The notes under the pieces are model-generated. The model ran no database searches. It was not told the origin of the DNA and worked only from the letters and a program-made list of their open reading frames with translations. Of a stretch of DNA of 64,000 bases, positions 37,694-45,833 are shown one piece after another. Numbering within the stretch: the first letter of the stretch is position 1; each line of letters opens with the position of its first letter. This DNA is from XN24 sp035514535 (GTDB lineage: Bacteria; Pseudomonadota; Gammaproteobacteria; Steroidobacterales; XN24). The stretch is taken from assembly GCA_035514535.1 (NCBI GenBank), contig DATKAZ010000055.1, positions 160,075 to 224,074 on the forward strand. Reading direction: 5' to 3'. Both the position numbers and the translations under genes were made by a program.

Positions 37694-38656
37694 GTGCGTA
37701 AGCCCAGCCTGATCGATTTCGAAGCCGGTATCACGGCGGTGGACACCGAGTACGTGCGCCCCGGCCTGGACGCCAGCCACCTCGTGGTGCAGGACGGCCG
37801 CGCGGCCTTCGTGGACACCGGCACGACACACTCGGTGCCATTGCTGCTTGCGGCCCTCGAGGCGAAGGACCTCGAGCCTGCGCAGGTCGACTGGGTGTTC
37901 GTGACGCACGTGCACCTGGACCACGCCGGCGGTGCGGGTGCCCTGATGGCGGCACTGCCCAACGCCACGGCGGTGCTGCATCCGCGCGGTGCGCGCCACA
38001 TGGCCGATCCGGGTCGGCTCATCGAGGGGTCGAAGGCGGTTTACGGCGAGGAAGCCTTCAACTCACTGTATGGCGAGATCCGGCCGATTCCCGCGGAGCG
38101 CATCCGTACGGTGGACGACGGCGATCGGCTTGAGCTGGCGGGTCGCGAGTTCGAGTTCATCCATACCGAGGGCCACGCCAGGCATCATTACTGCATCGTA
38201 GACCCGGCGGCGGCGGCGATCTTCACCGGCGACTGCTTCGGCATCTCCTACCGCGAGCTGGACACGGCGGCGGGGCCGTTTCTCTTCCCGACGACGACGC
38301 CGGTACAATTCGATCCCGACGCAGCCCACGAAACCATCCGGCGCCTGTTGTCCTACCGGCCCGAGCGGGTCTTCCTGACGCATTTCAGTTGCGTATCGGC
38401 GCCCGAGACGCAGGCGCCCCAGCTGCACCGCGACCTCGACGCGTATGTGGAGATCGCCACCGCGAGGCGCGACGACGACGATCCGGAGGGGTCCATACAC
38501 GATGCGCTGCGCGACTGGACCTTCGCGCGGCTCGATGAGCACGGCTTCGACCCGGATCCGGAACTGCGCGACGAGATTTTGCGCATGGACTTCGCGCTGA
38601 ACGCCCAGGGACTCGCCGTCTGGCTGGCCGGCACGGCGAAGGGAGGACATTCATGA
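37694..38656 (+). CDS. MBL-fold metallo-hydrolase
   Basis: 320 residues from GTG 37694; a longer frame to 37637 exists, but its extra residues look non-coding. The metal-binding motif THVHLDHAGG (HxHxDH) is at about residue 76, with further ligands at GHARHH and FTGDC, so a dinuclear metal site is likely complete. The C-terminal 90 residues (DLDAYVEIATARRDDDD onward) form an extra helical region. It could be a thioesterase or lactonase; the substrate cannot be told. It overlaps the AcuI-like gene by 4 bp (ATGA), so the two are translationally coupled and probably act in one pathway. Confidence 0.82.
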   Translation: MRKPSLIDFEAGITAVDTEYVRPGLDASHLVVQDGRAAFVDTGTTHSVPLLLAALEAKDLEPAQVDWVFVTHVHLDHAGGAGALMAALPNATAVLHPRGARHMADPGRLIEGSKAVYGEEAFNSLYGEIRPIPAERIRTVDDGDRLELAGREFEFIHTEGHARHHYCIVDPAAAAIFTGDCFGISYRELDTAAGPFLFPTTTPVQFDPDAAHETIRRLLSYRPERVFLTHFSCVSAPETQAPQLHRDLDAYVEIATARRDDDDPEGSIHDALRDWTFARLDEHGFDPDPELRDEILRMDFALNAQGLAVWLAGTAKGGHS

Positions 38657-39645
38657 CGTCATTCAAGGCATTTCGCATTCACCAGGACGGCAAGGGCGTC
38701 GCCGCACGCCTCGAGACGATCACGCTCGACGATCTCGCCGAGGGCGAGGTCGTGGTACGTGGCCATTACTCGGGTATCAACTACAAGGATGCGCTGGCGG
38801 CGACCGGCAAGGGCCGGATCCTCCGCCGCTTCCCGCTGGTCGGCGGGATCGATGTCGCCGGCGAGGTCGTCAGCTCAAGCGACGAACGCTACCGGCCGGG
38901 GGACGCCGTGCTGGTGACCGGCTGCGGCCTCAGCGAGGAACACGACGGCGGATACGCCGAGTACGCGCGCGTTCACGGTGACTGGGTGGTGCCGGTTCCG
39001 GCGGGACTGGACACCCGCGCGGTGATGCAGCTGGGTACCGCCGGCTTCACGGCCGCGCTGGCGATCCATCGCCTCGAGCACAACGGCCTCGCGCCGGACA
39101 AGGGGCCGGTCATCGTCACCGGCGCGACCGGCGGGGTGGGGAGCCTGGCGCTCGACATGCTCGCAGGGCGCGGTTACCGGGTCACGGCGCTGACCGGCAA
39201 GGCCGAGGCCGGCGACTATCTGCGTGACCTCGGCGCCGCCGAGGTGCTGGTGCGCGGCGAGTTCGAAATGGGTACTCGGCCGCTGGAGAAGGCGACGTGG
39301 GCCGGGGCCGTAGACAACCTCGGCGGGGAGACCCTCGCGTGGTTGACGCGCACCATGGACTGGTGGGGCTCGATCGCCAGCATCGGGCTGGCGCAGAGCC
39401 ACGAGCTGCACACCACCGTGATGCCGTTCATCCTGCGCGGCGCGAACCTGCTCGGCGTGAATTCGGTGGCAACGCCGAGGGCGCTGCGGCTAGACGTCTG
39501 GGCGCGGCTCGCGACCGACCTGAAGCCCACCCATCTTGACGAAATCGCGCACAAAACCGTCACTTTGAGCGAACTTGGCGACGTTTTCGGTGAATATATC
39601 GACGGACGCGTGCGCGGCCGCACGCTCGTCGACCTGCGCCGCTGA
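38653..39645 (+). CDS. acuI: AcuI/YhdH-family acrylyl-CoA reductase (NADPH)
   Basis: 330 residues. Medium-chain dehydrogenase/reductase without the zinc ligands: GINYKDALAATGKGRIL, PLVGGIDVAGEVVSSSD, nucleotide-binding VTGATGGVGSLALDML, and the AcuI/YhdH segment DNLGGETLAWLTRTMDWWGSIASIGLA. AcuI reduces acryloyl-CoA to propionyl-CoA. The prpBCD methylcitrate genes directly downstream would consume propionyl-CoA, which supports this role. The symbol is used on family grounds; a general quinone-reductase role cannot be excluded. A 60-bp palindrome begins 24 bp after its stop. Confidence 0.82.
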   Translation: MTSFKAFRIHQDGKGVAARLETITLDDLAEGEVVVRGHYSGINYKDALAATGKGRILRRFPLVGGIDVAGEVVSSSDERYRPGDAVLVTGCGLSEEHDGGYAEYARVHGDWVVPVPAGLDTRAVMQLGTAGFTAALAIHRLEHNGLAPDKGPVIVTGATGGVGSLALDMLAGRGYRVTALTGKAEAGDYLRDLGAAEVLVRGEFEMGTRPLEKATWAGAVDNLGGETLAWLTRTMDWWGSIASIGLAQSHELHTTVMPFILRGANLLGVNSVATPRALRLDVWARLATDLKPTHLDEIAHKTVTLSELGDVFGEYIDGRVRGRTLVDLRR

Positions 39646-39646
39646 T

Positions 39647-39679
39647 GGGGACTGAATGGGGACTGAATGGGGACTGAAT
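39647..39679 (+). repeat. Tandem repeat, 3 x 11 bp
   Basis: The unit GGGGACTGAAT is repeated three times without change directly after the acuI stop codon and runs into the palindrome at 39680. The third unit is also the left outer arm of the extended palindrome, and one inverted copy (ATTCAGTCCCC) lies on the right side, so the tandem array looks like an expansion of one arm. Confidence 0.9.
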
Positions 39680-39728
39680 GGGGACACTCCGGAAAGTGCA
39701 CTTTCCGGAGTGTCCCCATTCAGTCCCC
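39669..39728. repeat. Palindrome A (60 bp; 38-bp core at 39680-39717)
   Basis: Perfect palindrome: left arm GGGGACTGAAT, then the core half GGGGACACTCCGGAAAGTG, each mirrored exactly on the right. The 38-bp core is one of three in the window with the same outer 8 bp (GGGGACAC/GTGTCCCC) and a different interior. It lies between acuI and prpB, genes on the same strand, and as RNA would form a very stable hairpin. Confidence 0.95.
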
Positions 39729-39827
39729 GCCGGTTGCGACAGTTTCCCTGATACAGCGGCGTTCGCATCCCGGTTAGACTCAACGGTTGCCCGCTCCATC
39801 CCGCAAGCCTCGAACAGGGAGTCGCTC

Positions 39828-40742
39828 ATGACCGAGGTCGAGTCCGCCGGCGCCCGCTTCCGGGCCGCCCTCGAGGCCGAACGCCCGCTGCAGGTGGTCG
39901 GCACAATCAACGCCTACAGCGCGCTGCTGGCAGAGCGGGCGGGGTTCAAGGCGCTCTACCTGTCGGGCGCGGGGGTGGCGAACGCCTCCTTCGGACTGCC
40001 GGACCTGGGCATGACCAGCCTCAATGACGTCTGCGAGGATATCCGGCGCATCACCGGCGCGAGCCGGCTGCCGCTGCTGGTGGACGCCGACACCGGCTGG
40101 GGCGCCGCGTTCAACATCGCGCGCACCGTGCGGGAGATGATCCGCGCGGGGGCCGGCGGCTTGCACCTAGAGGACCAGGTCTCGGCCAAGCGTTGCGGCC
40201 ACCGACCCGGCAAGGCGCTGGTGCCCGGCGCGGAGATGTGCGACCGGATCCGCGCCGCCGCGGACGGCCGGACGGACGACGCCTTCGTCATCATGGCACG
40301 GACCGACGCGCACGCGGTCGAGGGCCAGCCGCAGGCCATCGAGCGGGGGCTCGCCTACGTGGCGGCAGGCGCCGACATGATTTTCGCCGAGGCCCTCACG
40401 ACCCTCGACGAGTATCGGCAGTTCACCACGGCCGTGCGCGTGCCGGTGCTGGCCAATATCACCGAGTTCGGCAAGACGCCGCTGTTCACGACCACGGAGC
40501 TCGCCGAGGCGGGCGTGCGCCTCGCGCTGTACCCGCTGTCGGCCTTCCGCGCCATGAGCGCGGCGGCGCTGGCGGTGTACGAGACCCTGCGCCGCGAGGG
40601 CACGCAGCAGGCCGTCGTCGACACGATGCAGACGCGCGCCGAACTCTACGAGGTACTCGGCTACCACGAATACGAGCGCAAGCTCGATGCGCTGTTCTCG
40701 ACGGACGGCGCCACTGCGAACGCCCAGGGAGAAAACTCATGA
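39828..40742 (+). CDS. prpB: Methylisocitrate lyase
   Basis: 304 residues from ATG 39828 with GGGAG upstream. It belongs to the isocitrate lyase/PEP mutase superfamily: GAGVANASFGLPDLGMTSLNDV, DADTGWG, the catalytic loop EDQVSAKRCGHRPGK with the active-site cysteine, and MARTDAHAVEG. It cleaves 2-methylisocitrate to pyruvate and succinate, the last step of the methylcitrate cycle for propionyl-CoA. It overlaps prpC by 4 bp. No prpR-type regulator is adjacent. Confidence 0.95.
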   Translation: MTEVESAGARFRAALEAERPLQVVGTINAYSALLAERAGFKALYLSGAGVANASFGLPDLGMTSLNDVCEDIRRITGASRLPLLVDADTGWGAAFNIARTVREMIRAGAGGLHLEDQVSAKRCGHRPGKALVPGAEMCDRIRAAADGRTDDAFVIMARTDAHAVEGQPQAIERGLAYVAAGADMIFAEALTTLDEYRQFTTAVRVPVLANITEFGKTPLFTTTELAEAGVRLALYPLSAFRAMSAAALAVYETLRREGTQQAVVDTMQTRAELYEVLGYHEYERKLDALFSTDGATANAQGENS

Positions 40743-41863
40743 GCAAGGACAAGAAAGCCGGCGGGCTGGCCGGCGTCTCGGCCGGACAGACCGCCATCTG
40801 CACCGTCGGCAAGGAAGGCGCCGGCCTCACGTATCGCGGTTACGACATCTACGATCTCGCGGAGCACGCGCGTTTCGAGGAGGTGGCCTACCTGCTGCAT
40901 TATGGCCGCCTGCCCACGCAGGCGGAGCTCGACGATTACGTAACGCGCCTCAAGGGGCTGCGCGCGCTGCCGGACGCCCTGAAAAATACGCTGGAGACGG
41001 TGCCCGCCACGTCACACCCGATGGACGTGCTGCGCACCGGCTGCTCGTTGCTCGGCAACCTCGAGCCCGAGGGTGATTTTTCGCACCAGCTGGACGTCGC
41101 CGACCGCCTGCTCGCCGCGTTCCCGTCGATGCTGCTCTACTGGTGGCGCTTCCACACCGAGGGTGTCCGCATCGACACCGTGACGGACGACGCCAGCGTC
41201 GCGGGGCATTTTCTGCACCTGCTGCACGGCACGCCGCCGTCGGAGTTTCATCGTCGCGTGCTCGACGTCTCGCTGATCCTGTATGCCGAGCACGAATTCA
41301 ACGCCTCGACTTTCACCGCGCGGGTCATCGCGGCGACGCTGTCGGATTTCCATTCCGCGATCACCGGGGCGATCGGCGCGCTGCGCGGCCCGCTGCATGG
41401 CGGCGCCAACGAGGCCGCGATGGAACTGATCGAGCGCTTCGACAGCGCGGCGGCGGCCGACCGCGGCGTGCGCGAGATGCTCGCCGCCAAGGCAAAGATC
41501 ATGGGCTTCGGCCATCGCGTCTACACGACCTCGGACCCGCGCAACAAGGTGATCAAGGCGTTCTCACAGCAGCTCGCAAGCGAGTGCGGCGACCGCGTCG
41601 TCTTCCCGGTCTCCGAGGCGATCGAGAAGGTCATGTGGGACGAGAAGAAGCTGTTCCCCAATGCCGACTTCTATTCGGCGAGCGCGTACCGCTTCATGGG
41701 CATTCCGACGGCCCTGTTCACACCCATCTTCGTGTGCTCGCGCACGACGGGGTGGGCCGCGCACGTCATGGAGCAGCGCGCCGACAATCGCCTCATCCGG
41801 CCGGCCGCGGACTACACCGGTCCGAGCCTGCAGCGCTGGACGCCCATCGGCGAGCGCCGCTGA
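40739..41863 (+). CDS. prpC: 2-methylcitrate synthase
   Basis: 374 residues, start overlapping prpB (ATGA). Citrate synthase fold with TYRGYDIYDLAEHARFEEVAYLLHYG, GALRGPLHGGANEAAMEL (His of the active site) and MGFGHRVYTTSDPRN (second His), and the late Asp region FYSASAYRFMGIPTALFTPIF. The length of 374, the YRGYDI form and the flanking prpB and prpD indicate 2-methylcitrate synthase, condensing propionyl-CoA with oxaloacetate, instead of the housekeeping GltA. Confidence 0.93.
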   Translation: MSKDKKAGGLAGVSAGQTAICTVGKEGAGLTYRGYDIYDLAEHARFEEVAYLLHYGRLPTQAELDDYVTRLKGLRALPDALKNTLETVPATSHPMDVLRTGCSLLGNLEPEGDFSHQLDVADRLLAAFPSMLLYWWRFHTEGVRIDTVTDDASVAGHFLHLLHGTPPSEFHRRVLDVSLILYAEHEFNASTFTARVIAATLSDFHSAITGAIGALRGPLHGGANEAAMELIERFDSAAAADRGVREMLAAKAKIMGFGHRVYTTSDPRNKVIKAFSQQLASECGDRVVFPVSEAIEKVMWDEKKLFPNADFYSASAYRFMGIPTALFTPIFVCSRTTGWAAHVMEQRADNRLIRPAADYTGPSLQRWTPIGERR

Positions 41864-41887
41864 ACCGAACCGGGCAAAGGAGCCGCC

Positions 41888-43339
41888 ATGTCCGCATCTG
41901 ACATCCGCTCGGCGAAGCGTCCCGACCCAGACAAGGTCTTGCTGGACATCGCCGACTACGCGTCCACCTACGAGATCGACAGCGCCACGGCGCTCGAGAC
42001 GGCGCGTTACTGCCTCATGGACACCCTCGCCTGCGGTTTTCAGGCACTCGATTACCCGGCCTGCACCAAGCTGCTCGGGCCGGTCGTGCCGGGCGCGACC
42101 CTGCCCGGCGGTGCGCGCGTGCCCGGGACCGCGTGGGAGCTCGACCCCGTGCAGGCGGCGTTCAACATCGGCGCCATAGTGCGCTGGCTGGATTTCAACG
42201 ACACCTGGCTGGCGGCCGAGTGGGGGCATCCGTCGGACAATCTCGGCGCGATCCTCGCGATCGCGGACTACCTGTCCCGCAAGCGCGTCGCCGAGGGCGG
42301 CCAGGCGCTCAAGGTTCGCGACGTGCTTGAAGCCATGATCATGGCGCACGAGATCCAGGGCGTCATCGCGCGGGAGAACAGCTTCAACCGCGTCGGGCTC
42401 GACCACGTGCTGCTGGTGCGGGTCGCCTCGACGGCCGTGGCGACGAAGATGCTGGGCGGCGACCGCGAGCAGATCATCAACGCGGTGTCCAACGCCTGGA
42501 TCGACGGCGGCGCGCTGCGCACTTACCGGCATGCCCCCAACACCGGCTCCCGCAAGAGCTGGGCTGCCGGCGACGCCACCAGCCGCGGCGTGCGCCACGC
42601 GCTGATCGCGCTCACCGGCGAGATGGGCTATCCCTCGGCCCTGACCGCGGAGCGCTGGGGATTTCAGGACGTGCTGTTCGGCGGCAAGGACCTGGCCTTC
42701 ACGCAGGGCTACGGCAGCTACGTCATGGAGAACGTGCTGTTCAAGATTTCCTACCCCGCCGAGTTTCACGCCCAGACCGCGGTCGAGGCAGCCATGACGC
42801 TGCACCCGGCCGTCCGCGACCGGCTCGACGACGTCAGCGAGATCGTCATCGAGACCCAGGAACCGGGCGTGCGGATCATCGACAAGACCGGCCCGCTGGA
42901 CAACCCGGCCGACCGCGATCACTGCATCCAGTACATGACTGCGATCCCGCTGATCTTCGGGCGTCTGGTCGCCGCCGACTACGAGGACGCGGTGGCGCAC
43001 GATCCGCGCGTGGACGCGCTGCGCGACAAGATGACGGTGCGCGAGAACGAGCGCTTCACGCGCGACTACTACGATCCCGACAAGCGCTACATCGGCAACG
43101 CCGTGCAGGTCTTCTTCAAGGACGGCAGCTCGACCGAACGCGTCGAGGTGGAATACCCGATCGGGCACCGCAAGCGCCGGGCCGAGGGCATCCCGGTGCT
43201 GGTGCGCAAGTTCGAGCACAGCCTTGGGGCTAAGCTCGTGGAGCGCCAGTTCGCGGTGCTGAAGTCGCTGTGCGCGGACCAGCAGCGGCTGGAGGAGACG
43301 CCCGTGGACGAGTTCGTCGCCCTGCTGGTCGGCAACTGA
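41888..43339 (+). CDS. prpD: 2-methylcitrate dehydratase
   Basis: 483 residues, usual PrpD length, starting 24 bp after prpC with an AAAGGAG ribosome binding site. Motifs: ETARYCLMDTLACGFQAL, FNIGAIVRWLDFNDTWLAAEWGHPSDNLGAIL, and SRKSWAAGDATSRGVRHAL. PrpD is the cofactor-independent dehydratase of the methylcitrate cycle that makes 2-methyl-cis-aconitate. An AcnD/PrpF pair is not present. A 38-bp palindrome begins five bases after its stop codon. Confidence 0.94.
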   Translation: MSASDIRSAKRPDPDKVLLDIADYASTYEIDSATALETARYCLMDTLACGFQALDYPACTKLLGPVVPGATLPGGARVPGTAWELDPVQAAFNIGAIVRWLDFNDTWLAAEWGHPSDNLGAILAIADYLSRKRVAEGGQALKVRDVLEAMIMAHEIQGVIARENSFNRVGLDHVLLVRVASTAVATKMLGGDREQIINAVSNAWIDGGALRTYRHAPNTGSRKSWAAGDATSRGVRHALIALTGEMGYPSALTAERWGFQDVLFGGKDLAFTQGYGSYVMENVLFKISYPAEFHAQTAVEAAMTLHPAVRDRLDDVSEIVIETQEPGVRIIDKTGPLDNPADRDHCIQYMTAIPLIFGRLVAADYEDAVAHDPRVDALRDKMTVRENERFTRDYYDPDKRYIGNAVQVFFKDGSSTERVEVEYPIGHRKRRAEGIPVLVRKFEHSLGAKLVERQFAVLKSLCADQQRLEETPVDEFVALLVGN

Positions 43340-43343
43340 GGAT

Positions 43344-43381
43344 GGGGACACTGCTGATTTGGCCAAATCAGCAGTGTCCCC
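43344..43381. repeat. Palindrome B (38 bp)
   Basis: Perfect palindrome, half site GGGGACACTGCTGATTTGG, mirrored exactly. It shares length and outer 8 bp with palindromes A and C but not the interior. It is four bases after the prpD stop and 34 bp before rsmG. A TATACT hexamer at 43384 may be the -10 of rsmG. Confidence 0.95.
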
Positions 43382-43414
43382 CTTATACTTTCGGCCCCAT
43401 GTCGAGGGGCCACG

Positions 43415-44059
43415 GTGGACAGATCCCGAGTTCAGCAGCAGATCGAGCACGGCCTGTCGTTTTTGCATCTCGCCGGCGAGCCGGGGCTCGCGGAGCAGCT
43501 GCTGGCGTATCTCGAGCTGCTGGCCAAGTGGAACCGGACCTACAACCTGACGGCGGTGCGTGAGCCGGAGGAGATGGTGACGCGCCATCTCATGGACAGC
43601 CTCGCGATTTTGCCGTTCATCGGCGCGGAACGCGTGCTCGACGTGGGCACGGGCGCGGGCCTGCCGGGCCTGGTGCTGGCGATGGCGAGCCCCGGCCGGT
43701 CATTCGTGCTGCTGGACTCCGCCGGCAAGAAGACGCGTTTTGTAGAGCATGCCGCCGGATGCCTCGGGCTGACCAATGTCGAAGTCGTGAAGGCGCGTGC
43801 CGAGGAGCATGAAGATGAGGAAGGATTCGGCGTGGTTCTGAGCCGCGCCCTCGCCCCGGTCGCCGACTTCGTGCGCGTCGCCGCTCACCTGGCGCGCGGC
43901 GACGGCCGCCTGCTGGCGATGAAAGGCGCTTTACCGGCCGCGGAGCTCGAGCATCTTCCGGCAACCTGGCAACTGCTGGCCGTCCACGAGCTCTCGGTGC
44001 CGGGTCTGGTCGGCCGCCGCCACCTGCTGGAACTCAGCCGCAAGGATGCCGGGACGTGA
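43415..44059 (+). CDS. rsmG: 16S rRNA (guanine(527)-N(7))-methyltransferase
   Basis: 214 residues from a GTG start. SAM-binding Rossmann fold with NLTAVREPEEMVTRHLMDSL, the motif I segment VLDVGTGAGLPGLVLAMA, and VLLDSAGKKTRFVEHA; the LSRALAPVADF segment is typical of GidB/RsmG. It methylates G527 of 16S rRNA, and loss gives low-level streptomycin resistance in other species. It is 4 bp overlapped with parA (GTGA), as commonly seen. Confidence 0.96.
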   Translation: MDRSRVQQQIEHGLSFLHLAGEPGLAEQLLAYLELLAKWNRTYNLTAVREPEEMVTRHLMDSLAILPFIGAERVLDVGTGAGLPGLVLAMASPGRSFVLLDSAGKKTRFVEHAAGCLGLTNVEVVKARAEEHEDEEGFGVVLSRALAPVADFVRVAAHLARGDGRLLAMKGALPAAELEHLPATWQLLAVHELSVPGLVGRRHLLELSRKDAGT

Positions 44060-44844
44060 CCAGGATACTCGCGATCGCCAACCAGAAAGGCGGCGTCGGC
44101 AAGACCACGACGGCCGTCAACCTCGCGGCCTCGCTCGCGGCCACGAAGCGGCGCGTGCTGCTGGTGGACCTCGACCCGCAGGGCAACGCCACGATGGGCT
44201 CGGGCGTCGACAAGCGCGAGGTCGAGGTGTCGTCCTGCGACGTCCTGCTCGGCGAGGCGGCGGCCCGCGATGCCGTGGTCCGGACGGACCCCGGCGGCTT
44301 CGACCTCATCCCGGGCAACGACGACCTGACGACGGCCGAGGTACGGCTGATCAGCGAGTTCGGGCGCGAGACACGCCTGCGCACGGCGCTCAAGGACATC
44401 GCGCAGGACTACGACTTCGTGCTGATCGACTGCCCGCCGTCGATCAACATGCTGACGGTCAACGCCCTCACGGCGGCGACCGGCGTGCTCATCCCCATGC
44501 AGTGCGAGTACTACGCCCTCGAGGGCCTGTCGGCCCTCGTCCGCACGGTCGAGCGGATCCGGGATGCGGTCAATCCGCAGCTTGAGGTCGAAGGGCTGCT
44601 GCGGACGATGTTCGACCCGCGCAACAATCTTGCCAACGAGGTATCGTCACAGCTGATCATGCATTTCGGCGACAAGGTGTTCCGCACGGTCATCCCGCGG
44701 AACATCCGCCTCGCGGAGGCGCCGAGTTTCGGGATGCCCGCGCTGTTCCACGACAAGACCAGCCGCGGGGCCCTCGCCTACCTGGCCCTGGCGGGGGAGA
44801 TGATCAGGCGCCAGGATGTTCCCGGCAAGGAGATCGAAATCTGA
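44056..44844 (+). CDS. parA: Chromosome partitioning ATPase ParA (Soj)
   Basis: 262 residues from a GTG overlapping rsmG by 4 bp. Deviant Walker A NQKGGVGKTTTAVNLAASLA at residues 8-27, Walker A' LLVDLDPQGNATMGSG and Walker B VLIDCPPSINMLT. The short N-terminus without a DNA-binding domain makes it a chromosomal type Ib ParA. It acts with ParB and parS to move replicated origins; two parS sites are in recF within this window. Confidence 0.97.
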   Translation: MTRILAIANQKGGVGKTTTAVNLAASLAATKRRVLLVDLDPQGNATMGSGVDKREVEVSSCDVLLGEAAARDAVVRTDPGGFDLIPGNDDLTTAEVRLISEFGRETRLRTALKDIAQDYDFVLIDCPPSINMLTVNALTAATGVLIPMQCEYYALEGLSALVRTVERIRDAVNPQLEVEGLLRTMFDPRNNLANEVSSQLIMHFGDKVFRTVIPRNIRLAEAPSFGMPALFHDKTSRGALAYLALAGEMIRRQDVPGKEIEI

Positions 44845-45719
44845 TGGTCGGCAAGAAACGCTCCCTCGGTCGAGGTCTCGATGCCCTGCTGTCATCGTCG
44901 GCCCGGACGCAAAGCCCGGAGGGGGACCAGGGCCAGTTCCGCGAACTCGACGTGGCGCAGCTCAAGCGCGGGCGCTACCAGCCGCGTCTCGATATCCGCC
45001 AGGAGAGCCTCGCGGACCTGGCGGACTCGATACGCGCCCAGGGCGTCGTACAGCCGATCGTCATCCGGCCCGTCCTGGACAGCGGCGACGGCGTGCGGTT
45101 CGAGATCATCGCTGGCGAGCGGCGCTGGCGGGCCGCGCAACTCGCGGGCCTGCGGAAGGTCCCCGTGATCATCCGCGACGTGCCGGACGAGGCCGCCGTC
45201 GCGATGTCGCTGATCGAGAACATCCAGCGTGAGGACCTCAACCCGCTCGAGGAGGCGCGGGCCCTTGACCGGCTCACCCGCGAATTCGAGATGACGCACC
45301 AGCAGGCGGCCGAGTCGGTGGGCCGCTCCCGCGCGGCGGTCAGCAACCTGCTGCGCCTGCTGGAGCTCTGCGAGGAGGTGAAGGCGCTGGTCGAGCGGCG
45401 GGCCATCGAGATGGGCCATGCCAGGGCGCTGCTGGGCCTCGCCGAGCCGAAGGCGCAGGCCGCGGCCGGCCGGGAGGTGGCCGCCAGGGGCCTGTCGGTC
45501 CGCGAGACCGAGCGGCTGGTCAAGCGCTTGCAGGCGCCGTCTCGCATGCCGCCGGCGGCGGTCCGGCGCGATCCCGACGTCCAGCGCCTGGAAGCCGAGC
45601 TGGCCAACAAGCTCGGCGCCAGGGTCGCCGTCCAGCACACCAAGTCCGGCGGCGGCAAGCTGGTCGTCACCTACAACAGCCTCGACGAGCTCGACGGGAT
45701 CCTGGCCCATATCCGCTGA
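44844..45719 (+). CDS. parB: Chromosome partitioning protein ParB (Spo0J)
   Basis: 291 residues, start overlapping the parA stop by one base. N-terminal CTP-binding ParB/Srx domain with QPIVIRP and GERRWRAAQLAG and ENIQREDLNPLEEA; central helix-turn-helix TREFEMTHQQAAESVGRSRAAVSNLLRL that binds parS; C-terminal dimerisation domain from about residue 235. ParB spreads from parS as a CTP-dependent clamp. A palindrome with a T-run follows the stop, ending the rsmG-parA-parB unit. Confidence 0.97.
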   Translation: MVGKKRSLGRGLDALLSSSARTQSPEGDQGQFRELDVAQLKRGRYQPRLDIRQESLADLADSIRAQGVVQPIVIRPVLDSGDGVRFEIIAGERRWRAAQLAGLRKVPVIIRDVPDEAAVAMSLIENIQREDLNPLEEARALDRLTREFEMTHQQAAESVGRSRAAVSNLLRLLELCEEVKALVERRAIEMGHARALLGLAEPKAQAAAGREVAARGLSVRETERLVKRLQAPSRMPPAAVRRDPDVQRLEAELANKLGARVAVQHTKSGGGKLVVTYNSLDELDGILAHIR

Positions 45720-45725
45720 GAAAAA

Positions 45726-45763
45726 GGGGACACCCCTGAAAACGCGTTTTCAGGAGTGTCCCC
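45726..45763. terminator. Palindrome C (38 bp), probable bidirectional terminator
   Basis: Half site GGGGACACCCCTGAAAACG mirrored with one mismatch at position 9, flanked by GAAAAA on the left and TTTTTC on the right, so that the whole symmetric unit is 50 bp. A strong stem followed by five T residues on either strand fits an intrinsic terminator after parB. It is the third member of the GGGGACAC palindrome set, and it is immediately upstream of the atp promoter. Confidence 0.85.
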
Positions 45764-45773
45764 TTTTTCCAAA

Positions 45774-45802
45774 TTGCTGCATGTGCGGAAAGGGGATATA
45801 AT
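45774..45802 (+). promoter_or_regulatory. atp operon promoter (sigma-70 type)
   Basis: TTGCTG (45774-45779), a 17-bp spacer and a perfect TATAAT (45797-45802) lie 32 bp before the atpI ATG and 11 bp after palindrome C. No other promoter-like sequence was seen ahead of the nine-gene operon. Confidence 0.75.
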
Positions 45803-45833
45803 CCCGCGGCTTTTGGGGCCGGGGCCGCTCGGC

